Origin: Pseudomonadota bacterium
Lineage (GTDB): Bacteria > Desulfobacterota > Syntrophobacteria > Syntrophobacterales > Syntrophobacteraceae
DNA: 64,000 nucleotides
NCBI GenBank assembly: GCA_023416335.1
Contig: JAEZHY010000092.1
Location: forward strand, 1-64,000
Direction of reading: 5' to 3'
Below are positions 20,801-28,580 of this stretch, one piece after another (within the stretch, counting starts at the first letter, position 1; each line of letters begins with the position of its first letter). Both the position numbers and the translations under genes were made by a program. The notes beneath the pieces were generated by a model. It saw only the letters and a program-made list of their open reading frames with translations. It made no database searches and was not told the DNA's origin.

Positions 20801-22818
20801 GTTATCCCGTTCTGGAAAAGCTGGATGTTGGTTCCCCCCGTCTGGGTGGTTATGCATGCCGCACCGGCAGAGCCGTCGTAGCCCGGCGAAGTGATTGTGA
20901 AGGAACCCTGCCCGCTTGTGTAGAAAGTCCAGTATCCCGTACTGCCATCGAAATCGGGATTCGAAAGGACATTTTGAGATGTGGGAACCGGGGTGGTACT
21001 CACGACGAGGACGGCGCCCTGGCTCGGAACGGTTCCGTAATCGTTGGTCACGACGCATGTGAATATCGCGCCGTTATCCGACAGACAGACAGGCGGAGTT
21101 GTGTAACTGGAACCGGTCGCACCTGCAATCTCGCTTCCGTTCTTCTTCCACTGATAACTGAAAGGTCCGGTTCCGCTCGCCGTGACTGAAAATGAAGTGC
21201 TATCCCCAACCAGCACGGTCTGATTCTTCGGCTGCTCGGTTATACCTGGGGCTGTCCCGGTCTCGGTCACCGTGAGCGTTGCGTTTTCGCTGGTCACGCT
21301 TCCAACACTATTGGAAACCACGCAGCAGAAAGTGCTCCCGCTATCCTGGATCGTTACGGCGGGGACCGTGTAGGAAGAACTGTTTGCTCCCGATATGTTG
21401 GCCCCGTTTTTCTTCCACTGATAGCTGAGAGGAGCGGTACCCGTCGCACTCACGCTGAAGGTGCCGGTCCGGCCGACCAGGACGGTTTTGCTCTGGGGGT
21501 GCTGCGAAATCGCGGGTGCCGTCCCGGAAGGCGCCTGGCCATATCGGACCTGTAGGGCCGGCCCCGGCCACATGACCTCGATGCCGTGTCCGTCCGTATC
21601 CGAATGAAAGGTGATCGTATTGTCCCCGGCTGTCAGCGCGGAAAGGGGAATTGAGACGGTGTCGTAAGAGTAGAGGCTTTCCAGGCCGTATTTCGGAGTC
21701 GTGTAGTCATTGACTTTTGTGTAGAAAGACTGTCCGGTCTGGTTGCCGTCCCATGTCTTTACCAGGAGGACCGCTTCGGTTGCATTCGCAAGGGTGGGAA
21801 TGTAAACCTTGCAGGATTTTGTCTGTCCACCACGCACCCAGAAAATCTCCGGTACGTCCACCGCCTTATAGAGCTGGACGGACTGGGTCCGTTGGAATGA
21901 GAGATTTGCCACTTCGTCTGTCACATACCAGACCCCGCCGGCGTCCCTTATCCTGGCGATCAGTTTCACCTGCCCGGCATCCTGGTCGGGGACCCACCGG
22001 GTATCCCAGAGAACGCTGAAGGGCGAGTTGGTAGCCGTTCCTACATGGCCTTTTATACCTATTGAGTCATTCCACGGCGTCCTGTGATAGTTTCTTTGCC
22101 AGTCCAGGTAAACTCCGTCTCCGTCTGAATCGTACCCTTCATAATACGCAAGGTAGTCCACCCGGGTCACGTTGCCGCTCGTTGAAACCTGTATCGTCGG
22201 GTTATCGGAAAACATTGAGTTCGATGCCGGAGAGGTTATCCGCCCCGTTGCATGAGCTTTAAGCTGGGGATTATAGTATACGCGCAGGATCGCCCCGTAC
22301 CATCCCCACTGCCCCCAAAGCCAGCTGTTCAGGCCGCAGGTCCCTTCCAGGGTGTTGTCGCCGGTCTTGAGCTGGCTGAGGGGAATCTGGATCAGATGGT
22401 TCACCTGCTGCATATATTCTTCGCCCGGCGCGGGTGAAGACCCAAGTTCATCCAGTTCGGGTATTGGAATCCAATTGTTTGAGTTGACACGGATTTTCTT
22501 GCTCGTAGTTCCCTCGTGCCCTCCCCAGAAATCGATCACCAATTCGGCCTTCGTCGCGTACTGCAGATCGTCGACCCAAAGGTGCAGGACGGGATTGGGA
22601 AGAAAGGACGCAGCTTCCGGATGGAGCGTGAGGTCCGTATCCGGTGCCGTGACCCTCCAGTTATTTCCTCCATTGTTGAAAGTGAATTCTTTGTATACTT
22701 CTCCGGGCTTTGGAGCGCCGCCTGAAAACTGCGCCAATCCGCTTTCGACACTGCTCAAAATAATCAACACGGCCAAAACGAGCTGAACGGTAAGGATCCG
22801 CTTCATTGGGCTATCCAT
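11824..22818 (-). CDS. Giant secreted multi-domain repeat protein (adhesin / polysaccharide-associated)
   Basis: About 3664 residues from ATG 22818 (MDSPMKRILTVQLVLAVLII), the first start that places a signal peptide, ending near GLAQ, at the N-terminus. Approximate order: an N-terminal module shared with the upstream gene (30-430), two Ig-like domains (430-605), a CBM4/9-like module (610-770), 14 InlB-type B-repeats (770-1590, 1810-1880, 2100-2385, 2600-2675, 2895-3037), a DUF2341-like block nested inside the second repeat (about 896-1273), and five DUF1349/lectin-like modules A-E. An Fn3-like domain (3255-3350) and a concanavalin-like C-terminal domain follow. No C-terminal sorting tail, autotransporter barrel or RTX repeats were seen, so only Sec export is supported. 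It probably binds or scaffolds the polysaccharide made by the surrounding genes; no enzymatic role can be shown. Confidence 0.85.
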   Translation of the reverse strand: MDSPMKRILTVQLVLAVLIILSSVESGLAQFSGGAPKPGEVYKEFTFNNGGNNWRVTAPDTDLTLHPEAASFLPNPVLHLWVDDLQYATKAELVIDFWGGHEGTTSKKIRVNSNNWIPIPELDELGSSPAPGEEYMQQVNHLIQIPLSQLKTGDNTLEGTCGLNSWLWGQWGWYGAILRVYYNPQLKAHATGRITSPASNSMFSDNPTIQVSTSGNVTRVDYLAYYEGYDSDGDGVYLDWQRNYHRTPWNDSIGIKGHVGTATNSPFSVLWDTRWVPDQDAGQVKLIARIRDAGGVWYVTDEVANLSFQRTQSVQLYKAVDVPEIFWVRGGQTKSCKVYIPTLANATEAVLLVKTWDGNQTGQSFYTKVNDYTTPKYGLESLYSYDTVSIPLSALTAGDNTITFHSDTDGHGIEVMWPGPALQVRYGQAPSGTAPAISQHPQSKTVLVGRTGTFSVSATGTAPLSYQWKKNGANISGANSSSYTVPAVTIQDSGSTFCCVVSNSVGSVTSENATLTVTETGTAPGITEQPKNQTVLVGDSTSFSVTASGTGPFSYQWKKNGSEIAGATGSSYTTPPVCLSDNGAIFTCVVTNDYGTVPSQGAVLVVSTTPVPTSQNVLSNPDFDGSTGYWTFYTSGQGSFTITSPGYDGSAGAACITTQTGGTNIQLFQNGITLEPNTEYELSFAAYSNTGHDVTVSLSMHTSPYTNYGLSNFRCDLSTSWKIFKTSFRTANFSATVNDARLMFWFADTAVAGDKFWIDKIVLAKKVASTVRYTLSTSVTGLGGIALDPAGGVYEANTTVRITAEPAPGWQFGTWSGGLSGSAPYAELTITGDTSIGAEFVQDLYTLDISTVGQGTVGIDPDKAAYGYGELVTLTPNPASGWTFAGWDGNINSLYNWWDSKWGCRTLVTVDVAEYERIDKPVEQKIDFTQMLRTLHKEGPLDLNSLRVVEIDSSGKVIDSGVPFQFDRDSNFEATSNASGTLVFILKGATAADAVRYYHVYFDTVGAGFEQAQVGQQVSLLDNQMDEGQASYRIQNANAVFYFQKAAGGFSSLLDMNGNDWLSYAPTGGAAGNYRGIPNMVFPESQFHPGSTAAVSSIVNTGPIKTTIHTATIDGKWEALWEFYPRYATMTLLRAGHTYWFLYEGTPGGVLDSADYMVRSDGAKIWAMSSWAADLAGIAGEEWIYFTDPNTNGKARSLFLVHHENDGGIDSYYAMNGAMTVFGFGRSSDVSYLTQVPAHFSVGLMDETEFGPASKVIRSAGKGLNVALGNPQINTAGPTTLVMTEDKFLTAIFVYGRLCGVSVQTVGSGSVSLNPPGGTYSEGTTVELTAVPAAGWRFSGWSGSLSGSTNPASLVVDGDEAITATFTQLPTYSLSVQSVGSGTVTFTPSGGSYLAGTVVNVTATPSSGWKFSGWSGSAGGNENPLALTMDANKTLTAVFTQIGTYALSVQSVGSGTVTLDPPGGVYLSGTVVQVTASPANGWYFSGWSGARTGTANPLSITVDGDKSLTATFLQTTHYNLSVQTVGSGSVILDPPGGSYASGTTVHLTATPASGWRFSHWSGSLGGTDGLAVLNMDSNKSVTATFTESTTIKELVSDDFDTCGLRTDIWTFINPLGDGNYLVEGVGTGNSRLQLSVPAGRSHDPWNTNPSVRMMQATDDLDFEVEIKFDSQPTLQYQNQGIIVEQDAGNWLRFEFYYDGNSLKVFSASTENGLSSMRIGKAIAAGSPLYLRVKREGDLWTQSYSYNGTTWTVAGSYMQALTVHAAGPFASNHGTNGNMPAFTAIVDYFFNTLYPISPEDGAVSGSMPNQTLTVSVVGQGTVSKNPNQTEFPCGTVVQLTAMPASGWSFSGWSGSASGSSNPLTLGMDADKNVTATFVQVPPSLTSDDFNTCGLNTDTWTFINPLGDGSYQIEGAGTGDAHLLLTVPAGKSHDPWNTNPSVRMMQAAEESDFEIEVKFDSQPTQKYQNQGIIVEQDTNNWLRFDFVHDGSNLNIFAASTTSGVTTTRINKAITAGTPLYLRVKKTGFLWTESYSYNGTSWTSSGSFTQALTVRQAGPFVSNFGLNGVIPAFTARIDYFFNTSSPIVPEDGTAPRESLNLSVEGSGTIRASPDQESYSCGEFVVLTATPSTGWLFSSWSGAASGNINPLAISMDGNKNITAVFAELPSYSLSVQVVGSGSVTSDPPGGTYPSGTEVILTATPAEGWQFIGWSGAAGGYSETASVTMNADKSVTATFTRMPTYNLAVQVLGSGSVTLNPAGGSYLPGTQVQLTAIPYSGWNLTGWSGDASGNAVSTIVTMNSGKSVTAAFALIPFYNLAVQTEGSGTVVLDPPGGSYPDGTVVHVSAIPYHGWEFALWSGAAAGSANPASVTMNANKSLAAQFSKADPSTVSIASDDFNTCGLRNDLWTFVDPLGDASYMVEGVGSGDAHLRLCVPAGTSHNPWDSNHAVRVMQTAGDTDFEIEVKFDSVPSRQYQMQGILVEQDESNWIRFDFFHDGTKLTVFAASTSNGSSASRISSQISAGSSLYMRVKREGDLWSQSYSTNGTDWTQAGSFMQSLAVSAVGLFAGNYGVNGNASAYTAMVDYFFSTSEPVFPEDGALPEAIPEKTLNISIEGDGTVTSNPDGTAFACGTVIQVAATPAYGWYFAGWTGAAHGTANPLTIGMDGDKDLHAVFSQLPEACVSDDFNTCGLRSDLWTFVNPLGDGSYMVEGVGTGDAHLRLSVPAGVSHNAWNTNDTVRMMQPSTNADFEIEVKFDSQPTEQYQLQGVLVEQDEDDWLRFEFHYDGAGMNVFAASTAGGLTSTRIMKRISAGSTLYLRITREGDLWTESYSYNGVGWLEAGSFSQSLNVSAMGPFAGNFSVGGMVPGFTVIIDYFFNAHNPIVTQDTVVADPLPERELNVSVTGEGTVAASPDQTNFTCGRMVELNAIPQSGWRFSGWNGDAVGSTNPLTVGMDADKNITAAFAQIPTYTISTQTAGAGTVALDPSGGTYLEGTIVRISASPADGWRFVSWSGAVIGTDNPLNITVNGNKSIAAKFIPIIPNVSGIISDDFNRNNLDTQLWTLVDPLGDSSIMLTGSGTGNAQLRFSVPAGVSHNAWVPNTAPRLLQQIENTDFELQVKFSSSVTQKCQSQGIIVQEDDSNWLRFDFFSDVSGVRAFAADVVNGVPNTLAYQLLMVQPVYMQVTRTGDTWDFRYSADGVEWKSVVSFVHTMVTCAIGPFVGNYSDSGKTAPAHSAIIDYFMNMKDPIIPEDGIPVADALPPFLQQLKTVAGDTSIRVAWLTDESAIGSVDYSSDADPFPKVVVEPEPSWLHNVLIPNLLPDTLYSLQVNSEDSFGNAASFPAYNVRTLHQGVGQPVITFWYGSEQKFGEAGLPQRWINIVGNVSGTSSAVTSLTYSLNDGLERALTIGPTSTRLTQPGDFNIEIGIDELQGGENMLQVKAVNEAGLEKTEIVTINFTKGNTIPENYSIDWSKVGSIQDVAQVVDGHWVLENGGIRSIAPGYDRLVAIGDMSWRQYEATVPVTINAIVENYDPPGGGPFLGLISHWQGHTADGNQPSVQWWPLGTCAGYVWQKASTKYEMVDYSYQVYGTGTPLQVGGKYFMKIRSEIIGDGILYRMKVWPQDQTEPSSWNLERTEAVAADQKSGSLLLVSQFLDVTFGNVNVVPVQ
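13060..18925 (-). repeat. Tandem DUF1349-like / InlB-type B-repeat array inside the giant gene
   Basis: Five lectin-like modules of about 210 residues (each beginning DDFNTCGL or similar) sit near 18060-17400, 17175-16530, 15660-15030, 14790-14140 and 13710-13060, interleaved with twelve of the protein's InlB-type repeats of about 70 residues (core GWxFSGWSG, then NPLxxxMDxxK, then TATF). Repeats within the array are similar at DNA level, for example a recurring block around the WNTN and LYLRVKREGDLW segments, so the array probably grew by unequal recombination and may vary in length between strains. Modules A-D carry a Cys in the opening motif and are each followed by a repeat with its own Cys; module E lacks both. 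Confidence 0.85.
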
Positions 22819-22975
22819 CTCATGTGGGTAAACGAAGTTTTTCGTCCAGGACAATTTGGAACTGACTATGGTCTGCCAAAAGCCCGGCTGTGATTTTCGG
22901 CAGGGGCCGGAGAGTGAGGAAAAGATTGGGACGAGGGTCCGGCATTTTCTCCGAACCCTCATGAAACTTGCGGGG

Positions 22976-25816
22976 TTATTGCTTGATGAGCGCCACCTTG
23001 TCGATCCAGAACTGGTCTCCGGGGATGTTTCCATCACCGAACCAGTACATCAGTCTCGCATCACTGACGGTAGAACCAAAATCGGGCGTTCTGAAACTCG
23101 CTGTGTAAGTGGACCAGCCCGATGAAAGATCGAAACCCAGGTAGAATGGCCCGTAGACGGTGTACGGGCTGGTGTGTTTTAGCAGCGATACTTTCAAGTC
23201 TCGTCCGGTGTTTGAATATGCTGAAAAGCTGAGTACGTAGTCGGTATTCGGCTCAAGCTCAATACCCTGCTGATAGAGCTGCACGTTGGTCCCCGTGGTT
23301 ACGATCTTCACCAATCCGGCATTCGAACCTTCATAACCGGGAGAGGCGAAGGTACAGCTTCCGCTACCGTCCGTGTAGAAATTCCACGCACTCATCCCGC
23401 TTTCGAAGCCGGGGTTTGAAACGAAATTCTGGTCGGCAGGCGGATCAACGGGTGGGTCCACGGGTGGGTCAACGGCGCCCCCTTTCGTGAGCACAACCTT
23501 GTCGATCCAGAACTGGTCCCCCGCCGTATCCGCTTCTGCCAGCCAGAACATCAAACGCGCATCGGTAACCGGTTCGCTGAAACTCTGCGTCCTGAAAGTC
23601 ATTGAGTAATTGCTCCACCCCGAACCCAGGGCAACCGGAGCGTATGAAGGACCGTATACAGTGTAAGGGGCCGTATGTTTGCAGAGCGTGACGCTCATAT
23701 CGCGTCCCGTGTTGGAGTAAGCATAAAAGCTGAGTCGATACTCGGTATCCGGTTCCAGAGGGATGCCGCTCTGGTAAAGCTGAACGTTTGTTCCGCCGGT
23801 CTGGAGCTTGATGCATGCAGCTTTGACACCCTCGAAACCGGGCGAGAGGGCGTCGAAGCTTCCGCTCCCGTCTGTATAGAAGTTCCACGAAGCGGTCCCG
23901 CTCTCAAACCCGGGGTTCCTGATGATGTTGCCGGTATCGGGAGGGGTCGTCGTGACCGTAAGGATTGCCGTGTTACTCGTTACATTGCCGTAAGCGTTTG
24001 AGACCTGGCAGGAGAAGGTTGCGCCATTGTCGGCCGCCGTTACGGCCGGCGTCGTATAAGTCGCGTTGTTCGGCGCTCCCGAAATATCCGATCCGTTTTT
24101 CTTCCATTTATAGGTCAACGGAGCTGAACCCGTCGCGACTATGCTGAACGAAGCTGTCCGGCCCACCTGTATGGAAGTGCTCTGCGGATGCTGACTAATC
24201 GATGGCGCTGTCCCCGCAGGCGAGCTGGTGACCGTCAATGTCGCCGCGTTGCTCGTCACATTGCCATAGGCATTTGAGACCTGACAGGAGAAAATTGCTC
24301 CATTGTCCGCAGCCGTTACGGCCGGTGTCGTATAAGACGGGCTGTTCGGCGCTCCGGAAATGTCGCTGCCGTTCTTCTTCCATTTATATGTGAGAGGTGA
24401 TGTTCCCGTCGCAGAAACACTGAATGATGCGGCTTGGCCCGCCTGGACCGAGGTGTTCTGGGGATGCTGCAGAATCGTGGGGGCTACGTTCACAGGTGCG
24501 GATCCGTATCGGACCATGATGCTCGGCCCCGGCCACATAATCTCAATTCCGTGGTCGGCCGTGTCGGATTCGACTGTAAACGTGTTGTTGCCGACTCTAA
24601 GCGCCGAGACGGGAACCGTGATACTGTCGAATGAATAAAAGTGATCCTGTCCATATATGGGGGTCGTCCAGTTGTTTACCTTCGTATAGAAAGTCTGGCC
24701 GGCCTGGTTGCCGTCCCATGATGGAATGAACAGGCGCGCGTCCGTGGCATTAGTCAGGGTCGGGATGTAAATGTTGCAGGTTTTTACCTGCCCGATTCTC
24801 ACCCAAAATCCCTGGGGCACGTTGGTCGATTTGTATATTTCGACCGACTGGCTTCTATTGAACGAGAGATTTGTCACTTCATTGGTTACGTACCAGTAGC
24901 CGTTGGTTCCCAAGATCCTGCCAACCAGTTTAACCTGCCCGGCATCCTGGTCCGGCACCCACTGCGTATTCCATTGCACCTGGTAGGGAGCGGTGGAGGA
25001 AGTCCCGACATGATTCCTGATTGTCATCTGGTCGGCCCACTTCGTCCTGTGATAATCGTGGTGATAACCGGTATACACCCCGTCCCCATCCGTATCGGCG
25101 CCATCATAGCTCGCAAGGTAGTCCACACGACTCACGCCGCCGGAGGTCGAGATCTGTATGGTGGGATTGTCGCCGAACTGCGAGTTGGAGGTCGGATATG
25201 TTATCGTCCCGGTCGCATGAGTCTTGGTGGCCGGATTGTAGTAGACACGCAGAATAATTCCATACCAGCCCCACTGCCCCCACCCGAAATAACTGGTGCC
25301 GCTGGTGCCTTCGAAGCCGTTGTTCCCTGTTCGAAGCTGACTCACCGGGACCTGTATCAGGTAATTTACCTGCTGCATATACGCCTCACCCGGCGCCGGA
25401 CCGGTGCCGAGTTCATCGAGTTCGGGAATCGCTATCCAGGCATTGCCGTTGACGCGGAATTTCTTCGGCGTGGTACCCATGTGCCCTCCCCACAGGTCGA
25501 TCACAACCTCCGCTTTGACGGCATTCTGCAGGTCATCGACATATACGTTGTTTATCGAATTCGGAAGGAGACTTGCCCCGACAGGATACTTTACCGGATC
25601 GATATTCGGATCGGTAACCCTCCAATTGACGCCGTTGCTCGTGAATACAAACTCTTTGTAGACATCCCCGGGTTTCGGACCACCGTTCGCAAACTGGTAC
25701 CCGTTCAGGATCTGGCAGTCGCCAGTCGATGCCGCAAAAAGAAGGTACAGCAGTATGAAGAAAGGTATCCGCCCTACAGTCTTAAACATCCTCAAATTTT
25801 TCCTCAAATTTCTCAT
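22976..25816 (-). CDS. Large secreted protein with Ig-like and CBM4/9-like modules
   Basis: 946 residues. ATG 25816 is fixed by a strong GGAGGT 6 nt upstream. A signal sequence (FFILLYLLFAASTGDCQ) is followed by a module of about 400 residues that is clearly paralogous to the start of the giant protein (shared blocks: KPGxVYKEF, VDDLQ, WGGHxGTT, IPELDELG, WGQWGWYG, WVPDQDAGQVKL). Then come two nearly identical Ig-like domains (core YKWKKNGSDISGAPN), a CBM4/9-like module (NPGFESGTASWNFYTDGSG), a PPVDPPVDPP linker and a second CBM4/9-like module ending FWIDKVALIKQ. It lies 157 bp upstream of the giant gene on the same strand. Likely an extracellular glycan-binding or matrix protein. Confidence 0.85.
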   Translation of the reverse strand: MRNLRKNLRMFKTVGRIPFFILLYLLFAASTGDCQILNGYQFANGGPKPGDVYKEFVFTSNGVNWRVTDPNIDPVKYPVGASLLPNSINNVYVDDLQNAVKAEVVIDLWGGHMGTTPKKFRVNGNAWIAIPELDELGTGPAPGEAYMQQVNYLIQVPVSQLRTGNNGFEGTSGTSYFGWGQWGWYGIILRVYYNPATKTHATGTITYPTSNSQFGDNPTIQISTSGGVSRVDYLASYDGADTDGDGVYTGYHHDYHRTKWADQMTIRNHVGTSSTAPYQVQWNTQWVPDQDAGQVKLVGRILGTNGYWYVTNEVTNLSFNRSQSVEIYKSTNVPQGFWVRIGQVKTCNIYIPTLTNATDARLFIPSWDGNQAGQTFYTKVNNWTTPIYGQDHFYSFDSITVPVSALRVGNNTFTVESDTADHGIEIMWPGPSIMVRYGSAPVNVAPTILQHPQNTSVQAGQAASFSVSATGTSPLTYKWKKNGSDISGAPNSPSYTTPAVTAADNGAIFSCQVSNAYGNVTSNAATLTVTSSPAGTAPSISQHPQSTSIQVGRTASFSIVATGSAPLTYKWKKNGSDISGAPNNATYTTPAVTAADNGATFSCQVSNAYGNVTSNTAILTVTTTPPDTGNIIRNPGFESGTASWNFYTDGSGSFDALSPGFEGVKAACIKLQTGGTNVQLYQSGIPLEPDTEYRLSFYAYSNTGRDMSVTLCKHTAPYTVYGPSYAPVALGSGWSNYSMTFRTQSFSEPVTDARLMFWLAEADTAGDQFWIDKVVLTKGGAVDPPVDPPVDPPADQNFVSNPGFESGMSAWNFYTDGSGSCTFASPGYEGSNAGLVKIVTTGTNVQLYQQGIELEPNTDYVLSFSAYSNTGRDLKVSLLKHTSPYTVYGPFYLGFDLSSGWSTYTASFRTPDFGSTVSDARLMYWFGDGNIPGDQFWIDKVALIKQ

Positions 25817-25926
25817 TGAAGGACCTCCATGGGGTAATGCGAGTGTGCGGTTTTATGTGCGCTGGATAGGACAAATTCGAGCCAGCTCTCAATTCCCCCA
25901 TGCATAGACCGGAATTGCGAGGTCCG

Positions 25927-25956
25927 TCAATATGAAAAAAAAGTCCCATATGACAA
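25927..25956 (-). promoter_or_regulatory. Possible sigma-70-type promoter for the secreted-protein genes
   Basis: In the AT-rich gap of 243 bp before the gene at 25816, the minus strand carries TTGTCA, an 18-nt spacer containing eight Ts, and TATTGA. It is the best -35/-10 pair noticed in that gap. It would allow the two giant secreted genes to be expressed apart from the upstream sugar genes. No experimental or comparative support; the -10 is weak. Confidence 0.3.
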
Positions 25957-26059
25957 AAACATCCTACCTTTACGGCATTTTCGAATCAGTTAAATTACAA
26001 GTAGACCAGATATGAATATGTTATTGCACTACATATAGTAGACAGATAAGAATACTCTA

Positions 26060-27247
26060 TTACACGTATATCAAGCTTGCCGATATTTCAAACCGTTTGA
26101 TAATAGTCTTAATTTCCGATATGTATACTCTATTCATAACAAAGATTACGTCTGGATGAAATTCTTCAAGCATATCCGGTCCATTGATGCTATGTCCTGT
26201 TCCGGCTATGTACATTCCGCTCTTTCGTGGATTTATGTCCAATACGGTATCTATATGCCATGAGTTGTTATTGACATTCAGATACATAACCCCTTTTGAT
26301 CCAGCTCCCCAAACTGCCGATTTCAGACCCGAATCAGCAAGATTTTCTATTTGGGACCGGCAGGATGCTTTCCTGCTGTTGTATTTCTCCCGGAAGAGCT
26401 TCGGCATGTATGCACTGCAATCGGGACGCTGGACGTCGCCGTTCGCATGGCCGGGCTTCATGATCGCGGGCACCGCTTCTATGGAAAGGAACTGACCGTC
26501 AAAACGCTCTTCCAGCCTCAGAACCTCGAATCCGCAGCTTCGAAAAAGCGTTTCAAGAGAAGTTCTGTTGAAATACGAATAATGTTCATAGATCAGATCC
26601 CAAATACTCAGGTCTTTGATGATGAAGTCGGCATTCGGAACTTCAAAAAAAACAATCGTATCGCTTCTCTTTCCTATCGCGGCTCGAAGTTGCAGGAGGA
26701 ATTTCCGTGGAGCATTCACGTGCTCGAGCATCTGGCGAGAAATTATAAAATCCGCCTTTTGGGAGGCGTAGCGTTCGGAATAGTAATCACGCACGAAGCG
26801 TACCTTTTCACCGGGCATTGCCTTCTGCTCATCGGAGACAGCCGGATCGAAGCCGAGGCCCAGGTTGTTTCCACGCTCGCAAAGCATGCACAGAAATTCG
26901 CCTCTCCCGCACCCTATATCTATTATGCTCTTTCTATACAGGCTGTAGCGATCGACCAACTCATTCACGAGCCCTTCGGCATAGTGTTGAAACCGCGGTG
27001 AGAAATGGAGCGAGTTTTCATAGCTGCCCCCATACTCCAGAATTGTGGGGTCAAAGGCATCATTGAAGATGTGGGTACAGTTGCTGCACAGCATCAGCCT
27101 CATATCCCCGCGGGGTGCGCGGATCGCCGCCTCCCGTGACGGCCAGAGCAGGTTGCAGTGCACGGGTACCCGAGGTTCGTTCAAAATTACTGAAACCGAG
27201 GTCGCCCCGCAGACAGGGCATCCCTTTCTCTCCGGAATTGACTGCAT
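26060..27247 (-). CDS. C-methyltransferase-like SAM enzyme with N-terminal zinc motif (NovU/TylC3 type)
   Basis: 395 residues. An N-terminal CPVCG...CSNC zinc-binding segment is followed by the SAM fold (SIIDIGCGRGEFLCML, FIISRQMLEHVNAPRKFLL, IVFFEVPNADFIIKDLS) and the typical C-terminal domain with YEHYSYFNRTSLETLF and WGAGSKGVMYLN, which is shared by sugar C-methyltransferases (Methyltransf_13/14 arrangement). It is a paralog of the next gene upstream (27275-28501), with the same block order. In the known family the substrate is a 4-keto NDP-sugar. Start ATG 27247. The gap to the preceding gene is 27 bp. Confidence 0.8.
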   Translation of the reverse strand: MQSIPERKGCPVCGATSVSVILNEPRVPVHCNLLWPSREAAIRAPRGDMRLMLCSNCTHIFNDAFDPTILEYGGSYENSLHFSPRFQHYAEGLVNELVDRYSLYRKSIIDIGCGRGEFLCMLCERGNNLGLGFDPAVSDEQKAMPGEKVRFVRDYYSERYASQKADFIISRQMLEHVNAPRKFLLQLRAAIGKRSDTIVFFEVPNADFIIKDLSIWDLIYEHYSYFNRTSLETLFRSCGFEVLRLEERFDGQFLSIEAVPAIMKPGHANGDVQRPDCSAYMPKLFREKYNSRKASCRSQIENLADSGLKSAVWGAGSKGVMYLNVNNNSWHIDTVLDINPRKSGMYIAGTGHSINGPDMLEEFHPDVIFVMNRVYISEIKTIIKRFEISASLIYV

Positions 27248-27274
27248 CGTGTTGTGAACCTTCCTGAGGAGCAG

Positions 27275-28501
27275 CTAGAGACTCAGAAGCTCCGGTGTCA
27301 GGGACAGGCGATCCAATTCCTGCCTGATTTCATCCACGTACACCGGATTCATTATGATTACTCTTTGTGGGTCGTATTCTCCAAGGAACGCCGGGGAGAC
27401 AATTTCCCTGCCGGATCCGGGCAGGAAGGTGCCCTGCCTGTGCGGATTGATGTCCACCACATATTCGATTTTATCGGCAACGCGCAGAGACGTCATGAAA
27501 GCGACCGCTTTGGATCCCGCTCCCCACAGCACCGTTCTGCTCCCGTTTTTCCCCTCCAGGCTGTTCTTCCAGGACCTCAGCTTTCGTTCAAGCCTGCCCT
27601 CGAATGTCGAGGCGTATTCCTTCAGAGTATCGAGATCATCTTCAAGCGGCCCGGGATCCTGCAATCTACCGTGCGTCGGTCTGGCCTCTACCATCAGGTA
27701 CTGCCCCTGATAGCCGGTGTACAGATCGAGGATGTCGAAACCGTTGCGTCTCAGCAAACCGGCAAGAGATCCCGGGCTGAAGTAAGAGCAATGTTCATAA
27801 TATATATCTTCAAAAGAGCACTCCTTCAGGATTCGTGTTACATCCGGGACCTGTAAGAACAGGATTGTGTCGAACCGGTTTTCAATCGATTTTCGGATCG
27901 TCCAGACGAATTCTCCCACTTTTGCAATGTGCTCCAGGGTCATCCTGCAGCAGATGAAATCGGCATGGTAATCTCGATATTTCTCTGAATAGTAATCCTT
28001 GATGAACCGGATCCGCTCAGCGGCCTTGCTTTCAATCCGTCCTTCCACGAAGGCGGGGTCGAACCCCATGCCCCGATTGCCGCCGAGTTCGCAAAGCTTG
28101 GCGAGGAACTCGCCCTTTCCACAGCCGATTTCGATGATACTCTTGTTTTCCAGACCGTAGCGGCCAACCAGCTGCTCTGCCAGGTTCCCGGCAAATGCAT
28201 TGAATGTCGGCGAAAAACCCTGTGTTTCCTCGCATTCGGAACAATATTCCAACAACCCTGCATCGAATTTGCCATTGAAAATAAATCCGCACTTATTGCA
28301 GAAAAACAGCGCGATGTCGCCTCGTGGATACTTGACGGCCTTCCCTCGTGTCGGCATGTTCAGGGTGCTGTGCACCGGAAACCCGTTTTGGCTGTAGATG
28401 AGCCGCGTGTTTCCGGAGTTACACGACCGACATTTTATATTGTCCTGCATCCGGATTTCTGTGTCTGCATGCATCGTTTCAGGTAGCTCTATCGACTCCA
28501 A
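27275..28501 (-). CDS. C-methyltransferase-like SAM enzyme with N-terminal zinc motif
   Basis: 408 residues from a TTG start at 28501 supported by AAGGAG 7 nt upstream; ATG codons at 28474 and 28450 are alternatives. Zinc motif CRSC...CNKC, then SIIEIGCGKGEFLAKL, YHADFICCRMTLEHI, LFLQVPDVTRILKE, YEHCSYFSPGSLAGLLRR and the C-terminal WGAGSKAVAFM. It belongs to the same subfamily as the neighbour at 26060 and differs mainly in loops, so the pair arose by duplication. It probably acts on a keto sugar nucleotide made by the rfbF branch. Whether both copies act on different carbons or sugars cannot be told from sequence. Confidence 0.8.
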   Translation of the reverse strand: MESIELPETMHADTEIRMQDNIKCRSCNSGNTRLIYSQNGFPVHSTLNMPTRGKAVKYPRGDIALFFCNKCGFIFNGKFDAGLLEYCSECEETQGFSPTFNAFAGNLAEQLVGRYGLENKSIIEIGCGKGEFLAKLCELGGNRGMGFDPAFVEGRIESKAAERIRFIKDYYSEKYRDYHADFICCRMTLEHIAKVGEFVWTIRKSIENRFDTILFLQVPDVTRILKECSFEDIYYEHCSYFSPGSLAGLLRRNGFDILDLYTGYQGQYLMVEARPTHGRLQDPGPLEDDLDTLKEYASTFEGRLERKLRSWKNSLEGKNGSRTVLWGAGSKAVAFMTSLRVADKIEYVVDINPHRQGTFLPGSGREIVSPAFLGEYDPQRVIIMNPVYVDEIRQELDRLSLTPELLSL

Positions 28502-28580
28502 CCAACACTCCTTAATGCCGAGATCGACCCGGCAACCTGCACTGCTCTTCGAGTGCCTATTGAGCAGGACTCAGCTCGCT

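Noticed and set aside
23469..23888. 139-codon frame on the minus strand within the secreted-protein gene
   Set aside because: An alternative frame of the CBM4/9-like region with Cys/Arg-rich content; the main frame is fixed by the signal peptide and paralogy.
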